64,000 bases of DNA from Chryseobacterium sp. SNU WT5 (GCF_007362475.1 NZ_CP041687.1:1984001-2048000), one strand, 5' to 3'; positions 35,814 to 45,003 are shown, counted from the first letter of the stretch. Numbers and translations: made by a program. The notes: generated from the letters alone by a model not told the origin.

Positions 35814-37106
35814 ATGATGAACAACTATTTTAATCTCCAGGAAGGAGAGGAGCAAAAAGAAAAAGTGCTGGCGAATATCAAAGGTAGTCTTGTTTTTTCT
35901 GGTGCGAATGTATGGATTTTAGCGTGTGCAATCATGATTGCATCTGTGGGCTTAAATGTGAACTCTACGGCGGTAGTAATCGGTGCAATGCTTATTTCAC
36001 CTTTGATGGCGCCAATTGTAGGTGCCGGTTTCGCATTGGCAATGTTCGACTTTCATTTGTTGCGTAAATCTTTAAAGAATTTACTGATCTCAACTTTGGT
36101 TGGCTTAATTGTGTCTTTTCTATACTTCTTGCTTACTCCTTTTAAAGAGGCACAGTCTGAAATTTTGGCAAGAACTTCACCTAATATTTATGATGTGTTG
36201 ATCGCTTTTTTTGGTGGTTTGGTAGGTGTAATTGCGGTCACGCGGGTAGAAAAAGGAAATCCAATACCAGGGGTAGCGATTGCGACCGCTTTGATGCCAC
36301 CGCTTTGTACTGCGGGATATGGCTTGGCAACTGGTAATCTCACTTATTTTGGTGGCGCTTTGTTTTTATATGCCATCAATTGCGTATTTATTTGCATTGC
36401 AACTTACTTTATTGCAAAATTTTTAAAATATCCTGCCGTAGGTTTTGTCGATCAAAAACGGGAAAAGCGGGTACGTAATTGGATTACAATTATTACGATA
36501 GCGATGATTGTTCCAAGTGTTTTCTTTGCGTATCAATTTATACAGCAGCAGCGATTTCAAGAAATGGTTACAGATTACGTGCAGAAAGAATTTGAATCGA
36601 AAGGAAATACGGTTGTTTATCAGAAAACGAATTACTCTTCTCCTGGTGCACCTCGAACGATTGAACTGGCATTTTTGAACCGAAAATTTACCTCAAAACA
36701 GATAGAAGAGGAGAATAACAAATTACGAAATTTAGGGCTACCCAATACCAAACTTATTATTCGGCAAGACAGTGCGTTCCTGGCAGATGCATCCGCAAAG
36801 AAAATTGCCAATAATGAAATTGATAATGACCGTACCAAGTTAATTTCAGATTTAAATGCGTCTGTGGAGAAATATACTTTCCGCACCGAAAATTTATACA
36901 AGGAAGCTTCGTCTATTTTTCCAGAACTCCTTTCTGTGTCGGTAGCGAAACAAGAGGTTTTCTCTAAAACAGATTCTACCAAGTTAATTCCGGTAGCGTT
37001 CTACGAAACAGAGAAAGCGATGAGTAAACCAAATGAGGAAACTTTACGCAAATGGTTGAAAGCAAAATTGAAAGTAGATACAATCGAAATCTATCGCCGA
37101 CCATAA
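35814..37106 (+). CDS. DUF389 domain-containing inner-membrane protein
   Basis: This 430-residue protein has six to seven hydrophobic segments in residues ~25-240, with the DUF389 signatures VVIGAMLISPLMAPIVGAG and PGVAIATALMPPLCTAGYGLA. The C-terminal ~190 residues are soluble and predicted extracytoplasmic, containing repeated short alpha/beta elements. The family is widespread but its transport or signalling role is unknown. Two adjacent ATG codons are possible starts. It is transcribed from its own promoter after the tRNA-Cys terminator. Confidence 0.88.
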   Translation: MMNNYFNLQEGEEQKEKVLANIKGSLVFSGANVWILACAIMIASVGLNVNSTAVVIGAMLISPLMAPIVGAGFALAMFDFHLLRKSLKNLLISTLVGLIVSFLYFLLTPFKEAQSEILARTSPNIYDVLIAFFGGLVGVIAVTRVEKGNPIPGVAIATALMPPLCTAGYGLATGNLTYFGGALFLYAINCVFICIATYFIAKFLKYPAVGFVDQKREKRVRNWITIITIAMIVPSVFFAYQFIQQQRFQEMVTDYVQKEFESKGNTVVYQKTNYSSPGAPRTIELAFLNRKFTSKQIEEENNKLRNLGLPNTKLIIRQDSAFLADASAKKIANNEIDNDRTKLISDLNASVEKYTFRTENLYKEASSIFPELLSVSVAKQEVFSKTDSTKLIPVAFYETEKAMSKPNEETLRKWLKAKLKVDTIEIYRRP

Positions 37107-37256
37107 TTCTTATCCAATTTTAACGTTGACAGTCACCTCTGTAGGTGCTTTTTGAAAAGAATCTTCAGTTTAACAATTCTTTAACAGTAGAATGGTTTCC
37201 TTTTTGAAACTGTTGAGTTTACTGATTAATTTTAAGGAAATTTAAAAAAAGCAATT

Positions 37257-37847
37257 ATGAAATCATTTAATGACTTCCCACAAAAAAACAATACCTCAAG
37301 CGTATTCAAAAATATATTTCTAACAGGTGCATTTTCAGTTGTTATGTTAACGGCCTGTTCTAAAGAAAAAGATACAGTCTCTGAAAAATCTTTGGATCAG
37401 CAAAAAATAGAATTTCAAACAAGACAATTAGAGATTGAGAAACAGAAGTTAGCTATTGAAAAAGAAAAGATGGCTTACGAAACTCAAAAAAAAGCAGATA
37501 GTATTGCGCAAATTCAACAAGCAAAAGCAAGTGCAAAACCACAAGTTATTAGAGAAACAAAAACAGTATACGTAAATAATTCTCCAAGAAGAGCTTCCTC
37601 TTCAGGAAATTCTAACGCAGGTTCTTCACAAGGGTCCAATCAAACTGTTGCACAGAAAAAAGGAATGAGTAAAGCTGCTAAAGGTACGATTATTGGAACT
37701 GTAGGTGGAGCAGCAGCAGGTGCAATTATAAGTAAGAAAAATCGTGGCTTAGGTGCGGTAATTGGTGGTATTGCTGGTGGAGCTACTGGTTATACAATCG
37801 GTAGAGCGCAAGATAGAAAAGACGGAAGAGTTAAACCAAGAAATTAA
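37257..37847 (+). CDS. Glycine-zipper (YMGG-like) envelope protein
   Basis: The 196-residue protein has a hydrophobic N-terminal stretch ending in MLTACSKEK (lipobox LTAC), although preceded by ~20 polar residues, which is long for a lipoprotein signal. A charged coiled coil follows (QQKIEFQTRQLEIEKQKLA). The C-terminus has a glycine zipper (GTIIGTVGGAAAGAIISKK and AVIGGIAGGATGYTIG), which typically inserts into or packs against membranes. A 16-bp-stem terminator follows. The exact role is unknown. Confidence 0.75.
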   Translation: MKSFNDFPQKNNTSSVFKNIFLTGAFSVVMLTACSKEKDTVSEKSLDQQKIEFQTRQLEIEKQKLAIEKEKMAYETQKKADSIAQIQQAKASAKPQVIRETKTVYVNNSPRRASSSGNSNAGSSQGSNQTVAQKKGMSKAAKGTIIGTVGGAAAGAIISKKNRGLGAVIGGIAGGATGYTIGRAQDRKDGRVKPRN

Positions 37848-37864
37848 CATTTGATCATATTTTA

Positions 37865-37900
37865 AAAAAAAGATTGCTTATTTTTAAGCAATCTTTTTTT
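37865..37900 (+). terminator. Strong terminator after the glycine-zipper gene
   Basis: A perfect 16-bp stem (AAAAAAAGATTGCTTA with its complement) closes a TTTT loop, and the distal arm ends in seven T. The next gene's ATG follows at once, at 37901. Confidence 0.85.
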
Positions 37901-39520
37901 ATGCTTTATATCGCAGCTTTACTCATTATGCTTTTGCCTGCTTTACTGGGTATTGGGGCCCTGTTTCAAAAATACGTTTGTATTTTTACAGAAAGTATAG
38001 CTTTACAGTGTTTTACTGGGATTTTTACGGTCACTGTTATTTGGGCTGTACTCGCATTCTTCATACCGTTAGATATTGCTGTAGAAGTATCAACATTAGT
38101 GATAGGATTGCTTGCATTTTTTTATTTCAAAGTATATGTTAAACTTTGGAAGTTCTTGTGTTTCCACCGCTTCCTGTTTCTCATTCCCTTACTGATCATT
38201 GTTTTTTTTGGATCTTATTATCCTTTTATTTTAGATCATTTTGGATATTACGTTCCAACAATCAGTTGGCTTTCTGAAGTAGGTTTGGTTCAGGGCATTT
38301 CTAATCTCGATTTACTTTTGGGACAAATGTCTCTGTGGCATATTTTTCAGGCAGGATTTTCTAATTTTACAGATCCTTTTTTAAGAATAAACGTATTGGT
38401 TCTTGTAGTTTATCTGATTTACTTGTTGGAAAATAAATCGTGGATTCATTTCGTTTTTTTACCTTTTTTATTCCTGTTCAGTCAATCTCCTTCCACTGAT
38501 CTACCTGTCACTGTTTTTTCATTAATTATTCTAAATGAAATGTTCCGTAGTCATAAAGACGTAGGATTTTTACTGGCATTGTCGGTCTTTGTATTTGCTA
38601 TAAAACCTACCATGATTTGGTTGCCCATATTTGTTTTTCTATACAGTATTCTTATTGCAAAAAACAACTGGAAATTTATACTGCCGGGAACTTTTATCAT
38701 GGTTCTATTTCTATTTAAGAATGTATGGACCTTTGGATTCCCCATATTTCCGGTACAAATTTTTGATTTTGGTTTCTTGTGGAAACCTAATCCTGAATTA
38801 TTACAGAATTCTTCCGAGTTGGCACTCAGGAAAACGTATGATATGCAATACAGTTATTTAGAGATCATTCGTTTCTCATCTTTTGACTATATTAAGAATT
38901 GGTTTTTTTTAAAGGGAATCAAAAGCTACATTCACATCCTTTTTTTATTAAGTGTGATTGCTTTTTTAATTTTTGCTTTGTGCAAAAAATCAAAATTGAT
39001 CTGGTTGCTTTTTATTTCAATATTTATTAAAACTATTTTGGTGCTTTTATTTTCTGCACAATATCGATTTTTCTTCGACGTCTTTTTTGTGATGATGTTT
39101 GTATTTTTTTATCGGGTAATACCTTCGAGATTAGCACTCTTCGTTTTTACTGTATTATCAGTATTTTTCTTTGGATTTTTATCTTTTCCCCGAATGGTTC
39201 AAACTTATTTTCCGAGTTTCAAGCTGGGGAATTTTATCAGCGGTGTTAGCAAAAATCAATTGATAGAACCTGCTCACTTTAAATATAATAAATACAAAGC
39301 ATACCAGCTCGGTAATCTAAAATTTAATGTTGTCGATGGGTATGTCTTTAGTTTTGACACTCCTATTCCTGCAATTTCACCTCAGTTTATTAAAGAGGAT
39401 TTAGATGCAGGTGTTTTTCCACAATTAAAAGGAAAAACTGTAAAAGAAGGTTTTGTATGGCGAAAGATCACCTCTGAGGAAAAAGAGAAACTTAGAAATA
39501 TTTTGAAGGATTTTCGATAG
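37901..39520 (+). CDS. Polytopic membrane protein (LIC_10190-like, possible GT-C fold)
   Basis: This 539-residue protein has about a dozen hydrophobic segments through residue ~435 and a C-terminal soluble tail (AISPQFIKEDLDAGVF...EGFVWRKITSEEK). A charged loop after the early helices (ILDHFGYYVPTISWLSEVGL) resembles the luminal loop of GT-C-type glycosyltransferases, so a role in surface glycan synthesis is possible but unproven. The start is taken as the ATG at 37901; an upstream in-frame TTG lies inside the terminator hairpin. aroC follows with its own promoter. Confidence 0.7.
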   Translation: MLYIAALLIMLLPALLGIGALFQKYVCIFTESIALQCFTGIFTVTVIWAVLAFFIPLDIAVEVSTLVIGLLAFFYFKVYVKLWKFLCFHRFLFLIPLLIIVFFGSYYPFILDHFGYYVPTISWLSEVGLVQGISNLDLLLGQMSLWHIFQAGFSNFTDPFLRINVLVLVVYLIYLLENKSWIHFVFLPFLFLFSQSPSTDLPVTVFSLIILNEMFRSHKDVGFLLALSVFVFAIKPTMIWLPIFVFLYSILIAKNNWKFILPGTFIMVLFLFKNVWTFGFPIFPVQIFDFGFLWKPNPELLQNSSELALRKTYDMQYSYLEIIRFSSFDYIKNWFFLKGIKSYIHILFLLSVIAFLIFALCKKSKLIWLLFISIFIKTILVLLFSAQYRFFFDVFFVMMFVFFYRVIPSRLALFVFTVLSVFFFGFLSFPRMVQTYFPSFKLGNFISGVSKNQLIEPAHFKYNKYKAYQLGNLKFNVVDGYVFSFDTPIPAISPQFIKEDLDAGVFPQLKGKTVKEGFVWRKITSEEKEKLRNILKDFR

Positions 39521-39581
39521 GTAGTTCGTTTCTTGCTCATCAAACATGATATTAACTGATTCTAAAACCAAATTATCTCAT

Positions 39582-39589
39582 TAACTTTG
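39582..39589 (+). promoter_or_regulatory. -7 box directly before aroC
   Basis: TAACTTTG ends 4 nt before the aroC ATG (39594). Transcription would begin at or next to the A of ATG, predicting a leaderless mRNA. Confidence 0.5.
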
Positions 39590-39593
39590 CTTT

Positions 39594-40661
39594 ATGTTCA
39601 ATTTAGGAAATTTTCTCACGCTGTCCACCTTTGGCGAAAGTCATGGGGAAGCCTATGGCGGAATTATCACCAACTTTCCAGCTGGTTTAAAAATCAATTT
39701 AGAAGAAGTTCAACATCAACTTGACCGGAGAAAACCTGGACAGAGTTCGATCGTTACCCAACGAAAAGAAAGCGATATGGTGAAATTTCTATCTGGTATA
39801 TTTGATGATAAAACTACGGGAACGCCGATCGGATTTTTAATTGAGAATGAAAATCAGAAATCTAAGGATTACGATCATATCGCTAAGTCCTATCGGCCCA
39901 GTCACGCAGACTACACCTATGACCAAAAATATGGAAGACGGGATTACCGTGGTGGCGGCAAATCTTCGGCGCGCGAAACGGTTAACTGGGTCGTTGCGGG
40001 AAGTATGGCAAAACAGATTTTACCTGAAAAGGTAGAAATCAATGCCTATGTTTCGTCAGTTGGAGAAATTTTTTGCGAAAAACCCTACCAAAATTTAGAC
40101 TTTTCAAAAATTGATTCTAATGATGTTCGTTGTCCCGACGCGGAAACGGCCGATAGAATGATCGACAAGATCAAAGAAATAAAAAAAGAAGGAAACACCA
40201 TTGGAGGTACGATAACATGTGTTATAAAGAATCTGCCAATTGGAATTGGGGAACCTGTTTTTGGAAAGCTACAAGCTGAATTAGCAAAAGCAATGTTAAA
40301 CATCAATGCCTGTAAAGGATTTGAATATGGAAGTGGATTTTGTGGTGCAAAAATGACTGGTAAGGATCACAATGATTTGTTTAATGAAGATTTTTCCACC
40401 AAAACAAACTTATCGGGTGGAATACAAGGTGGTATTTCAAATGGAATGGATATTTATTTTCGTGTGGCCTTCAAACCGGTAGCAACAATATTACGCCCGC
40501 AGGACAGTTTTGATAGCGATGGGAATCCAATTATCGTAGAAGGGAAAGGGCGCCACGACCCTTGCGTTTTACCGAGAGCCGTTCCTATTGTTGAGAATTT
40601 AGCAGCCTTCGTTTTAGCAGATCTGTATCTCATTAATAAATTGAGAAAACACACTATGTGA
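39594..40661 (+). CDS. aroC: Chorismate synthase
   Basis: AroC converts EPSP to chorismate, the last step of the shikimate pathway, and needs reduced FMN. The 355-residue protein has all three family signatures: [15 protein letters not shown] at the N-terminus, [17 protein letters not shown] in the middle, and the C-terminal [19 protein letters not shown]. The start ATG lies only 4 nt after a -7 promoter box. The last codons overlap a GTGACTTAAGTCAC palindrome that may control the next gene. Confidence 0.97.
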   Translation: MFNLGNFLTLSTFGESHGEAYGGIITNFPAGLKINLEEVQHQLDRRKPGQSSIVTQRKESDMVKFLSGIFDDKTTGTPIGFLIENENQKSKDYDHIAKSYRPSHADYTYDQKYGRRDYRGGGKSSARETVNWVVAGSMAKQILPEKVEINAYVSSVGEIFCEKPYQNLDFSKIDSNDVRCPDAETADRMIDKIKEIKKEGNTIGGTITCVIKNLPIGIGEPVFGKLQAELAKAMLNINACKGFEYGSGFCGAKMTGKDHNDLFNEDFSTKTNLSGGIQGGISNGMDIYFRVAFKPVATILRPQDSFDSDGNPIIVEGKGRHDPCVLPRAVPIVENLAAFVLADLYLINKLRKHTM

Positions 40662-40672
40662 CTTAAGTCACC
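40657..40672. promoter_or_regulatory. CRP-like palindrome at the aroC stop codon
   Basis: TGTGA-CTTAAG-TCACC contains a perfect 14-bp palindrome and matches the TGTGA-N6-TCACA type used by CRP/FNR-family regulators. Its centre is about 42 bp before the transcription start predicted from an ATTTG-like box at 40697-40701, a typical class II activator position. Confidence 0.4.
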
Positions 40673-40715
40673 TATTAATTAAAGATTTATACGGAAATTT
40701 GACAAAATAAAAAGA

Positions 40716-41327
40716 ATGAAATCAACGATTCAAGAAGACCAGGATATCAATAACGCAGAAGCGAGTAAAAATTACTGGCAGAACGCGATCTCTTTCGATG
40801 AATACATGAAAGTTGCAGAAGAACGATTCCATAATAATCCCGATCAAAACGATGAGCATCAGGAATATTATGAATTAGGATTGCAAAGACTTAACCGTAC
40901 TATCAAAACCTATAAAGTTGATCCAGCGCAATTGGAGGAGCTAAAAGCAAAAAATTTTACTGGTAAGATTTTAATTGTTTCGGAGCCTTGGTGTGGAGAT
41001 GCAAGCGCCACTGTTCCTGCAGTTTCTACGTTTTTCACAGAAGCAGGTATACCGGTCAAAGTGTTCCTTCGCGATAGCGACCTTTCTCTGATTGATCAAT
41101 TTCAAACCAATGGTACACAATCGATTCCGAAAGTACTGATTATTAATGACGATTTTTCCATCAAAGCAAACTGGGGTCCACGCCCGCAATACGGAAATGA
41201 ACTTTTGAAAAAATTTAAAGAAAATCCAGAAACTTATCCCAGAGAAGTTTTTTACAATGACTTGCAAGTTTATTATGCCAAGAACCGGGGCAAAGATGCA
41301 ATACAGGAAATTATTTCTTTACTTTAA
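40716..41327 (+). CDS. Thioredoxin-family protein with WCGD active site
   Basis: The 203-residue cytosolic protein has a helical N-terminal half and a thioredoxin fold from about residue 80. The active site reads EPWCGDASATVP: one cysteine is kept and the second is replaced by Asp, so it cannot form the usual dithiol pair. The cis-proline region is SIPKVLII. This WCGD form is common in Bacteroidota proteins of unknown role; a thiol-binding or monothiol function is possible. The TlpA gene follows after 19 bp, so they are likely one operon. Confidence 0.8.
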   Translation: MKSTIQEDQDINNAEASKNYWQNAISFDEYMKVAEERFHNNPDQNDEHQEYYELGLQRLNRTIKTYKVDPAQLEELKAKNFTGKILIVSEPWCGDASATVPAVSTFFTEAGIPVKVFLRDSDLSLIDQFQTNGTQSIPKVLIINDDFSIKANWGPRPQYGNELLKKFKENPETYPREVFYNDLQVYYAKNRGKDAIQEIISLL

Positions 41328-41346
41328 TTATTAAAACAGACTTTAG

Positions 41347-41898
41347 ATGAAATTCATAAAGAAGAACGGGTTTTTTATTTTAGCAATGGCGTTCATCGCA
41401 GTGCTTTATATTTTCCCTTCTGTTAAGCTGAAACTTAAGGATCTTTTCTTCCCTGTCGCAGCAATAGAAAATGCAATTACATTAAGCGATGAAGATTATG
41501 ATATTCAGTTAAAAGGAATCAATGTTCCAGATACCAACCTTAAAGATCTGAAAGGGAATAAGTTGGTTCTGTTGAATTTTTGGGGTACTTGGTGCCCGCC
41601 TTGTCGAGAAGAATGGCCTACCATTCAAAAACTGCATGATTCAAAAAAGGATAAAATTGATTTTGTTTTAATTGCAATGCAGGATAAAGAAGAAGATGTA
41701 AGGGCTTTCCTGAAAAAAAACAATTATTCTGCTCCCGTTTATATCGCCGAAAGTCCGATTACCAACCATGTATTACCGAAAGTTTTCCCAACAACATTTT
41801 TATTAGATAAAAATGGTAGGATCCTTTTGAAAGAGGATGGTTCCAAAGACTGGAATTCGAAATCTGTACATGAATTCATAGACAACGTTTCCCCTTAG
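41347..41898 (+). CDS. TlpA-family membrane-anchored thiol-disulfide oxidoreductase
   Basis: This 183-residue protein has an N-terminal membrane anchor (FFILAMAFIAVLYIFP) and a periplasmic thioredoxin domain. The active site WCPPC is at residues 82-86, in the context LVLLNFWGTWCPPCREEWP, and the cis-Pro loop is VFPTTFLLDK. It probably reduces periplasmic disulfides, for example in cytochrome c maturation or envelope repair. It is directly downstream of the WCGD thioredoxin-family gene. Confidence 0.9.
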   Translation: MKFIKKNGFFILAMAFIAVLYIFPSVKLKLKDLFFPVAAIENAITLSDEDYDIQLKGINVPDTNLKDLKGNKLVLLNFWGTWCPPCREEWPTIQKLHDSKKDKIDFVLIAMQDKEEDVRAFLKKNNYSAPVYIAESPITNHVLPKVFPTTFLLDKNGRILLKEDGSKDWNSKSVHEFIDNVSP

Positions 41899-41946
41899 TT
41901 TTAACAGTAATTTAGAAATTGTGGTATGGATTTTGTGATTTAGTAG

Positions 41947-42306
41947 ATGTTCAAAACCAAAATCAAAATGAAAATTTCGAAAATTCAATTAGCTAAAGAA
42001 GCATTTAAGCATAAAGGATTCATTCAAAAGATTCCCGTGATCATTCGTATGATTAAATCCGCAACTAAAAAAGGAGGGTATAAACCTCAGTTTACAAATG
42101 TTGTAGTACCGGCTTTGGTATTGGTGTACCTAATTTCACCCATTGATATTATCCCGGATTTTATCCCTGGCATCGGTGTATTGGATGACTTTGCACTGTT
42201 GGCTTTCGCAATTCCTTTATTGGTGAAGGAAGCTGAAAAGTTTATTGCTTGGGAAGTTTCAAATAAAGCCGAAGATAAGGTGAGTGAAGCCCAAATTATA
42301 GCTTAA
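41947..42306 (+). CDS. YkvA-family (DUF1232) membrane protein
   Basis: This 119-residue protein contains the DUF1232 core YLISPIDIIPDFIPGIGVLDD with two hydrophobic stretches. Starts at 41947 or at the ATG at 41968 (MKISKIQ) are both possible. The family function is unknown. It is 48 bp after the TlpA gene and is followed by a terminator. Confidence 0.85.
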   Translation: MFKTKIKMKISKIQLAKEAFKHKGFIQKIPVIIRMIKSATKKGGYKPQFTNVVVPALVLVYLISPIDIIPDFIPGIGVLDDFALLAFAIPLLVKEAEKFIAWEVSNKAEDKVSEAQIIA

Positions 42307-42325
42307 ATTATTAATACATTTAAAT

Positions 42326-42358
42326 AAATACCGTTTCTGAAAAGATGCGGTATTTTTT
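42326..42358 (+). terminator. Terminator after the DUF1232 gene
   Basis: AAATACCG (42326-42333) pairs with CGGTATTT (42348-42355), ending in a seven-T run. Confidence 0.8.
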
Positions 42359-42391
42359 TGGAGCAAGAAGAGTAGTCTATTTTTTGATTTT

Positions 42392-42456
42392 CGTACCCGC
42401 TCTTCGTTGCAATCTTTTTTGCTTTCGCAAAAAAGGATTTCCGCTGCGATCGGGGC
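42392..42456. repeat. Intergenic hairpin element with TTTC/GAAA loop
   Basis: A 9-bp stem CTTTTTTGC/GCAAAAAAG closes a 4-nt loop that reads GAAA on the minus strand. It is flanked by TCGTTGCAAT and GGATTTCCGCTGCGATCGGGGC. A related but longer arrangement, in the other orientation, lies at 54323-54450 (GTGGAAATCCC ... ATTGCAACGGACAGCCCGG). Confidence 0.5.
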
Positions 42457-42600
42457 TATAATTTCAGGTAAGTTGTAAATTTACCAGAATATTTTATTAC
42501 TGGCAGCGATCAGCTTTAGTAGATTTACCTTAATTTTTCTTATTATCAGAAAAAATTTAAAAAATGATTTTGTACAATTAATTTTTTATATATATCCATA

Positions 42601-42774
42601 AATTGTCATTATTGTATTTTCTCTGCGAACTTTGCTCAATGAAATGCCTTTGCGAAACTCAAAAAAGCGTGTAAAAAAGCATTTTTGTAATTAAATCTTT
42701 GCGTCCCGATGGCTATCGGGATTGTGTTTAGAATTTGCAACATGATTGAAAACGAACATACATTATTAATATTC
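42601..42774. repeat. 174-bp dispersed repeat, copy 1 (before miaA)
   Basis: The segment from GTCATTATTGTATTTT through CATGATTGAAAAC is repeated at 62436-62609 with the large majority of positions identical and no obvious gaps. Each copy contains the hairpin TCCCGAT-GGCT-ATCGGGA. It has no open frame and ends 39 bp before miaA. Confidence 0.8.
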
Positions 42775-42813
42775 TTATAAATTTTATTCAAAAAAAATCA
42801 GGAAATTTGCAGG

Positions 42814-43722
42814 GTGAAAACATTAATTTCAATTATTGGAACAACAGGCATTGGGAAAACCAAATTAGCCATTGAAATTGCTAAACATTTCGAAGCTGAA
42901 ATCATTTCCTGTGACTCCAGACAGTTTTTCAATGAAATGAATATTGGGACCGCAACTCCTTCTGCAGAAGAATTAGCTGAGGTTCCGCATCACTTTATTG
43001 GGAATTTATCTGTCGGGGATTATTATTCTATTGGGCAATTCGAAAGAGATGCTGTACAGAAGATTGAAGATCTTTTCCATAAACATAAAGTAGTCGTATT
43101 AGTTGGTGGTAGTATGATGTATGAAAAAGCGGTAATAGAAGGCTTGCATGATCTTCCAGAAGCAAATACAGAAAATCAGCAGAAGCTTGAAAAAATCTTG
43201 GAAGAAGAAGGTATCGAAAAATTACAGAATATCCTTAAAGATTTAGATCTCGTTTATTTTTCTAAAGTAGATCGGGATAATCCAAGAAGGTTGTTTCGTG
43301 CGATTGATATTATCTGGCAAACAGGTAAAACATACACCGAGAATATTTCAGAACAGATGAATAAGCGGAATTTCGATGTTATCCGAATCGGTATTCAGGC
43401 ACCACGAGAAATAATCTACGAGAGAATCAACCAACGCGTAGATTTAATGATAGAAAATGGATTGCTCGCAGAAGTACAATCTTTGATCCCCTTTAAAAAT
43501 AATCTGGCTCTACAAACGGTTGGCTATTCCGAATTGTTCAAATATTTTGACGGAATTTGGACTTTAAATTTTGCCATTGAAGAAGTTAAGAAGAACTCGC
43601 GCAGATTTGCAAAAAGACAATTGACTTGGTACCGCAAAGAAGAAAACATCAATTGGGTAAATTTTGAAAATTCGGTGCAGGAATCATTATCTTTGCTCCA
43701 TACTTTAAATATTAAAAAATAA
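42814..43722 (+). CDS. miaA: tRNA dimethylallyltransferase
   Basis: MiaA transfers the dimethylallyl group from DMAPP to N6 of A37 in tRNAs reading UNN codons. The 302-residue protein has the P-loop IGTTGIGKTKLA (GTTG rather than the usual GPTA/GPTG), followed by EIISCDSRQFF and DNPRRLFRAIDI, and the C-terminal block QTVGYSELFKYFDG, RRFAKRQLTWYRK. The start is GTG at 42814; an AAATTTG box ends 4 nt before it, so translation may be from a leaderless transcript. A thioredoxin-fold gene follows 4 bp downstream. Confidence 0.95.
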   Translation: MKTLISIIGTTGIGKTKLAIEIAKHFEAEIISCDSRQFFNEMNIGTATPSAEELAEVPHHFIGNLSVGDYYSIGQFERDAVQKIEDLFHKHKVVVLVGGSMMYEKAVIEGLHDLPEANTENQQKLEKILEEEGIEKLQNILKDLDLVYFSKVDRDNPRRLFRAIDIIWQTGKTYTENISEQMNKRNFDVIRIGIQAPREIIYERINQRVDLMIENGLLAEVQSLIPFKNNLALQTVGYSELFKYFDGIWTLNFAIEEVKKNSRRFAKRQLTWYRKEENINWVNFENSVQESLSLLHTLNIKK

Positions 43723-43726
43723 TACA

Positions 43727-44284
43727 ATGGCAAATACTCCTTCAAATATGCTCGAACTTGGAACGAAAGCTCCTTTCTTTGAACTTCCAAATCCTTCACA
43801 AAGCAACGAATTGCAATCTTTGGAGGATTTAAAAGGAGAGAAAGGAACGTTGGTCTTTTTCATGTGTAATCATTGCCCATTTGTGCTGCACGTGATTGAT
43901 AAATTGACAGAATTGTATGAGGATTATCAAGAGCAGGGAATTGAATTTATCGCGATCAACGCAAATGATGTCGATAAATATCCCGCTGACGCACCCGATA
44001 AAATGGTTGAATTTCAAGTAGAAAGAAAATTTGATTTCCCTTATTTATATGATGAGAGCCAGGCCATCGCCAAAGCATATGATGCTGCATGTACACCAGA
44101 TTTTTTCTTTTTTGATGACAAACTGGACTTGATCTATCGCGGACAAATGGATGACTCAAGACCAGGTAATCAAAAAGAAATTACAGGTGAAGATCTAATC
44201 GTTGCCTTCGAAAATTTATTGGCAGGCGGACCGCAAGAAGAGATCCAAAAACCAAGTATGGGTTGCGGTATCAAATGGAAATAA
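43727..44284 (+). CDS. Thioredoxin-fold peroxiredoxin-like protein
   Basis: This 185-residue cytosolic protein has an AhpC/TSA-like thioredoxin domain. The redox motif is CNHCPF (CxxC) in LVFFMCNHCPFVLHVID, and the C-terminus has a further cysteine (MGCGIKW). Landmarks FIAINANDV and CTPDFFFFDDKLDLIYRGQ are typical of a redoxin group often annotated simply as thioredoxin-family protein. It lies 4 bp after miaA and shares a bidirectional terminator with the next, convergent gene. Confidence 0.87.
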   Translation: MANTPSNMLELGTKAPFFELPNPSQSNELQSLEDLKGEKGTLVFFMCNHCPFVLHVIDKLTELYEDYQEQGIEFIAINANDVDKYPADAPDKMVEFQVERKFDFPYLYDESQAIAKAYDAACTPDFFFFDDKLDLIYRGQMDDSRPGNQKEITGEDLIVAFENLLAGGPQEEIQKPSMGCGIKWK

Positions 44285-44318
44285 TAAGATCCTATAATAC
44301 GATCTGGCGTATAGCAAA

Positions 44319-44350
44319 AAAAAGACAAGAATTTCAGTTCTTGTCTTTTT
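44319..44350. terminator. Bidirectional terminator between convergent genes
   Basis: AAAAAGACAAGAA and TTCTTGTCTTTTT form a 13-bp stem with a 6-nt loop. It serves the redoxin gene (plus) and the metallo-beta-lactamase-fold gene (minus), whose stop is at 44353. Confidence 0.85.
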
Positions 44351-44352
44351 AT

Positions 44353-44991
44353 TTATTTAAAGAAGGGACTGTAATTCTTCTCAAATCCAATAGTGGTGGG
44401 ATTTCCATGTCCGTTGAAAACCTGAGTGTCCTCATGAAGAATAAAAAGTTTCGTTGTAATGTGCTCTAAAAGCTGTTCGTGGTTTCCTTTGTATAGATCA
44501 GTTCTGCCGATACTTCCCTCAAATAAAACATCGCCCGAAATCATGAATTTCTGGGCTCCATTATAAAAAGCAATACTTCCTGGCGAATGACCTGGTACAT
44601 GTATTATTTTAAACTCATCATCTCCTAATTTAATAATTTCATCTTCCTGTAAGTAAATGATCTCACCTTCAAAAGGTTTAAAGAAAAAACCAAATCGATT
44701 AGCATCCATAGGATTTCGATCCAGGATCTCCTGATCTAATTCATGCATTAATACTGGAACTTTGTACTGATCAAAAGCTTTCTGCAAGCCCAGAACGTGA
44801 TCAATATGAGCATGGGTAAGAAGAATATTCTGGACTTTCAATTGTTTGTCCTTAATAAATTTTTCTAAAACAGCTGTTTCCTCGTCTGAGAAATTTCCAG
44901 GATCGATGACAAAGGCGTCTTTATTTTCATTATAAACGACATAGGTATTTTCGGAGAAAGGATTGAAGGTGAAAGATTGAATATGCAACAT
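44353..44991 (-). CDS. MBL-fold metallo-hydrolase (glyoxalase II-like)
   Basis: The 212-residue protein has the metal-binding motif THAHIDH in LLTHAHIDHVLG, the distal His in HVPGHSPGSIAFY, the bridging Asp in MISGDVLFEG and the last His in FNGHGNPTTIG. This is the hydroxyacylglutathione hydrolase-like branch of the metallo-beta-lactamase superfamily. The substrate is probably a thioester but cannot be fixed from sequence. A minus-strand -7 box TAAATTTG at 45004-45011 precedes it. Confidence 0.92.
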   Translation of the reverse strand: MLHIQSFTFNPFSENTYVVYNENKDAFVIDPGNFSDEETAVLEKFIKDKQLKVQNILLTHAHIDHVLGLQKAFDQYKVPVLMHELDQEILDRNPMDANRFGFFFKPFEGEIIYLQEDEIIKLGDDEFKIIHVPGHSPGSIAFYNGAQKFMISGDVLFEGSIGRTDLYKGNHEQLLEHITTKLFILHEDTQVFNGHGNPTTIGFEKNYSPFFK

Positions 44992-45003
44992 GTACTTTTT
45001 TTA

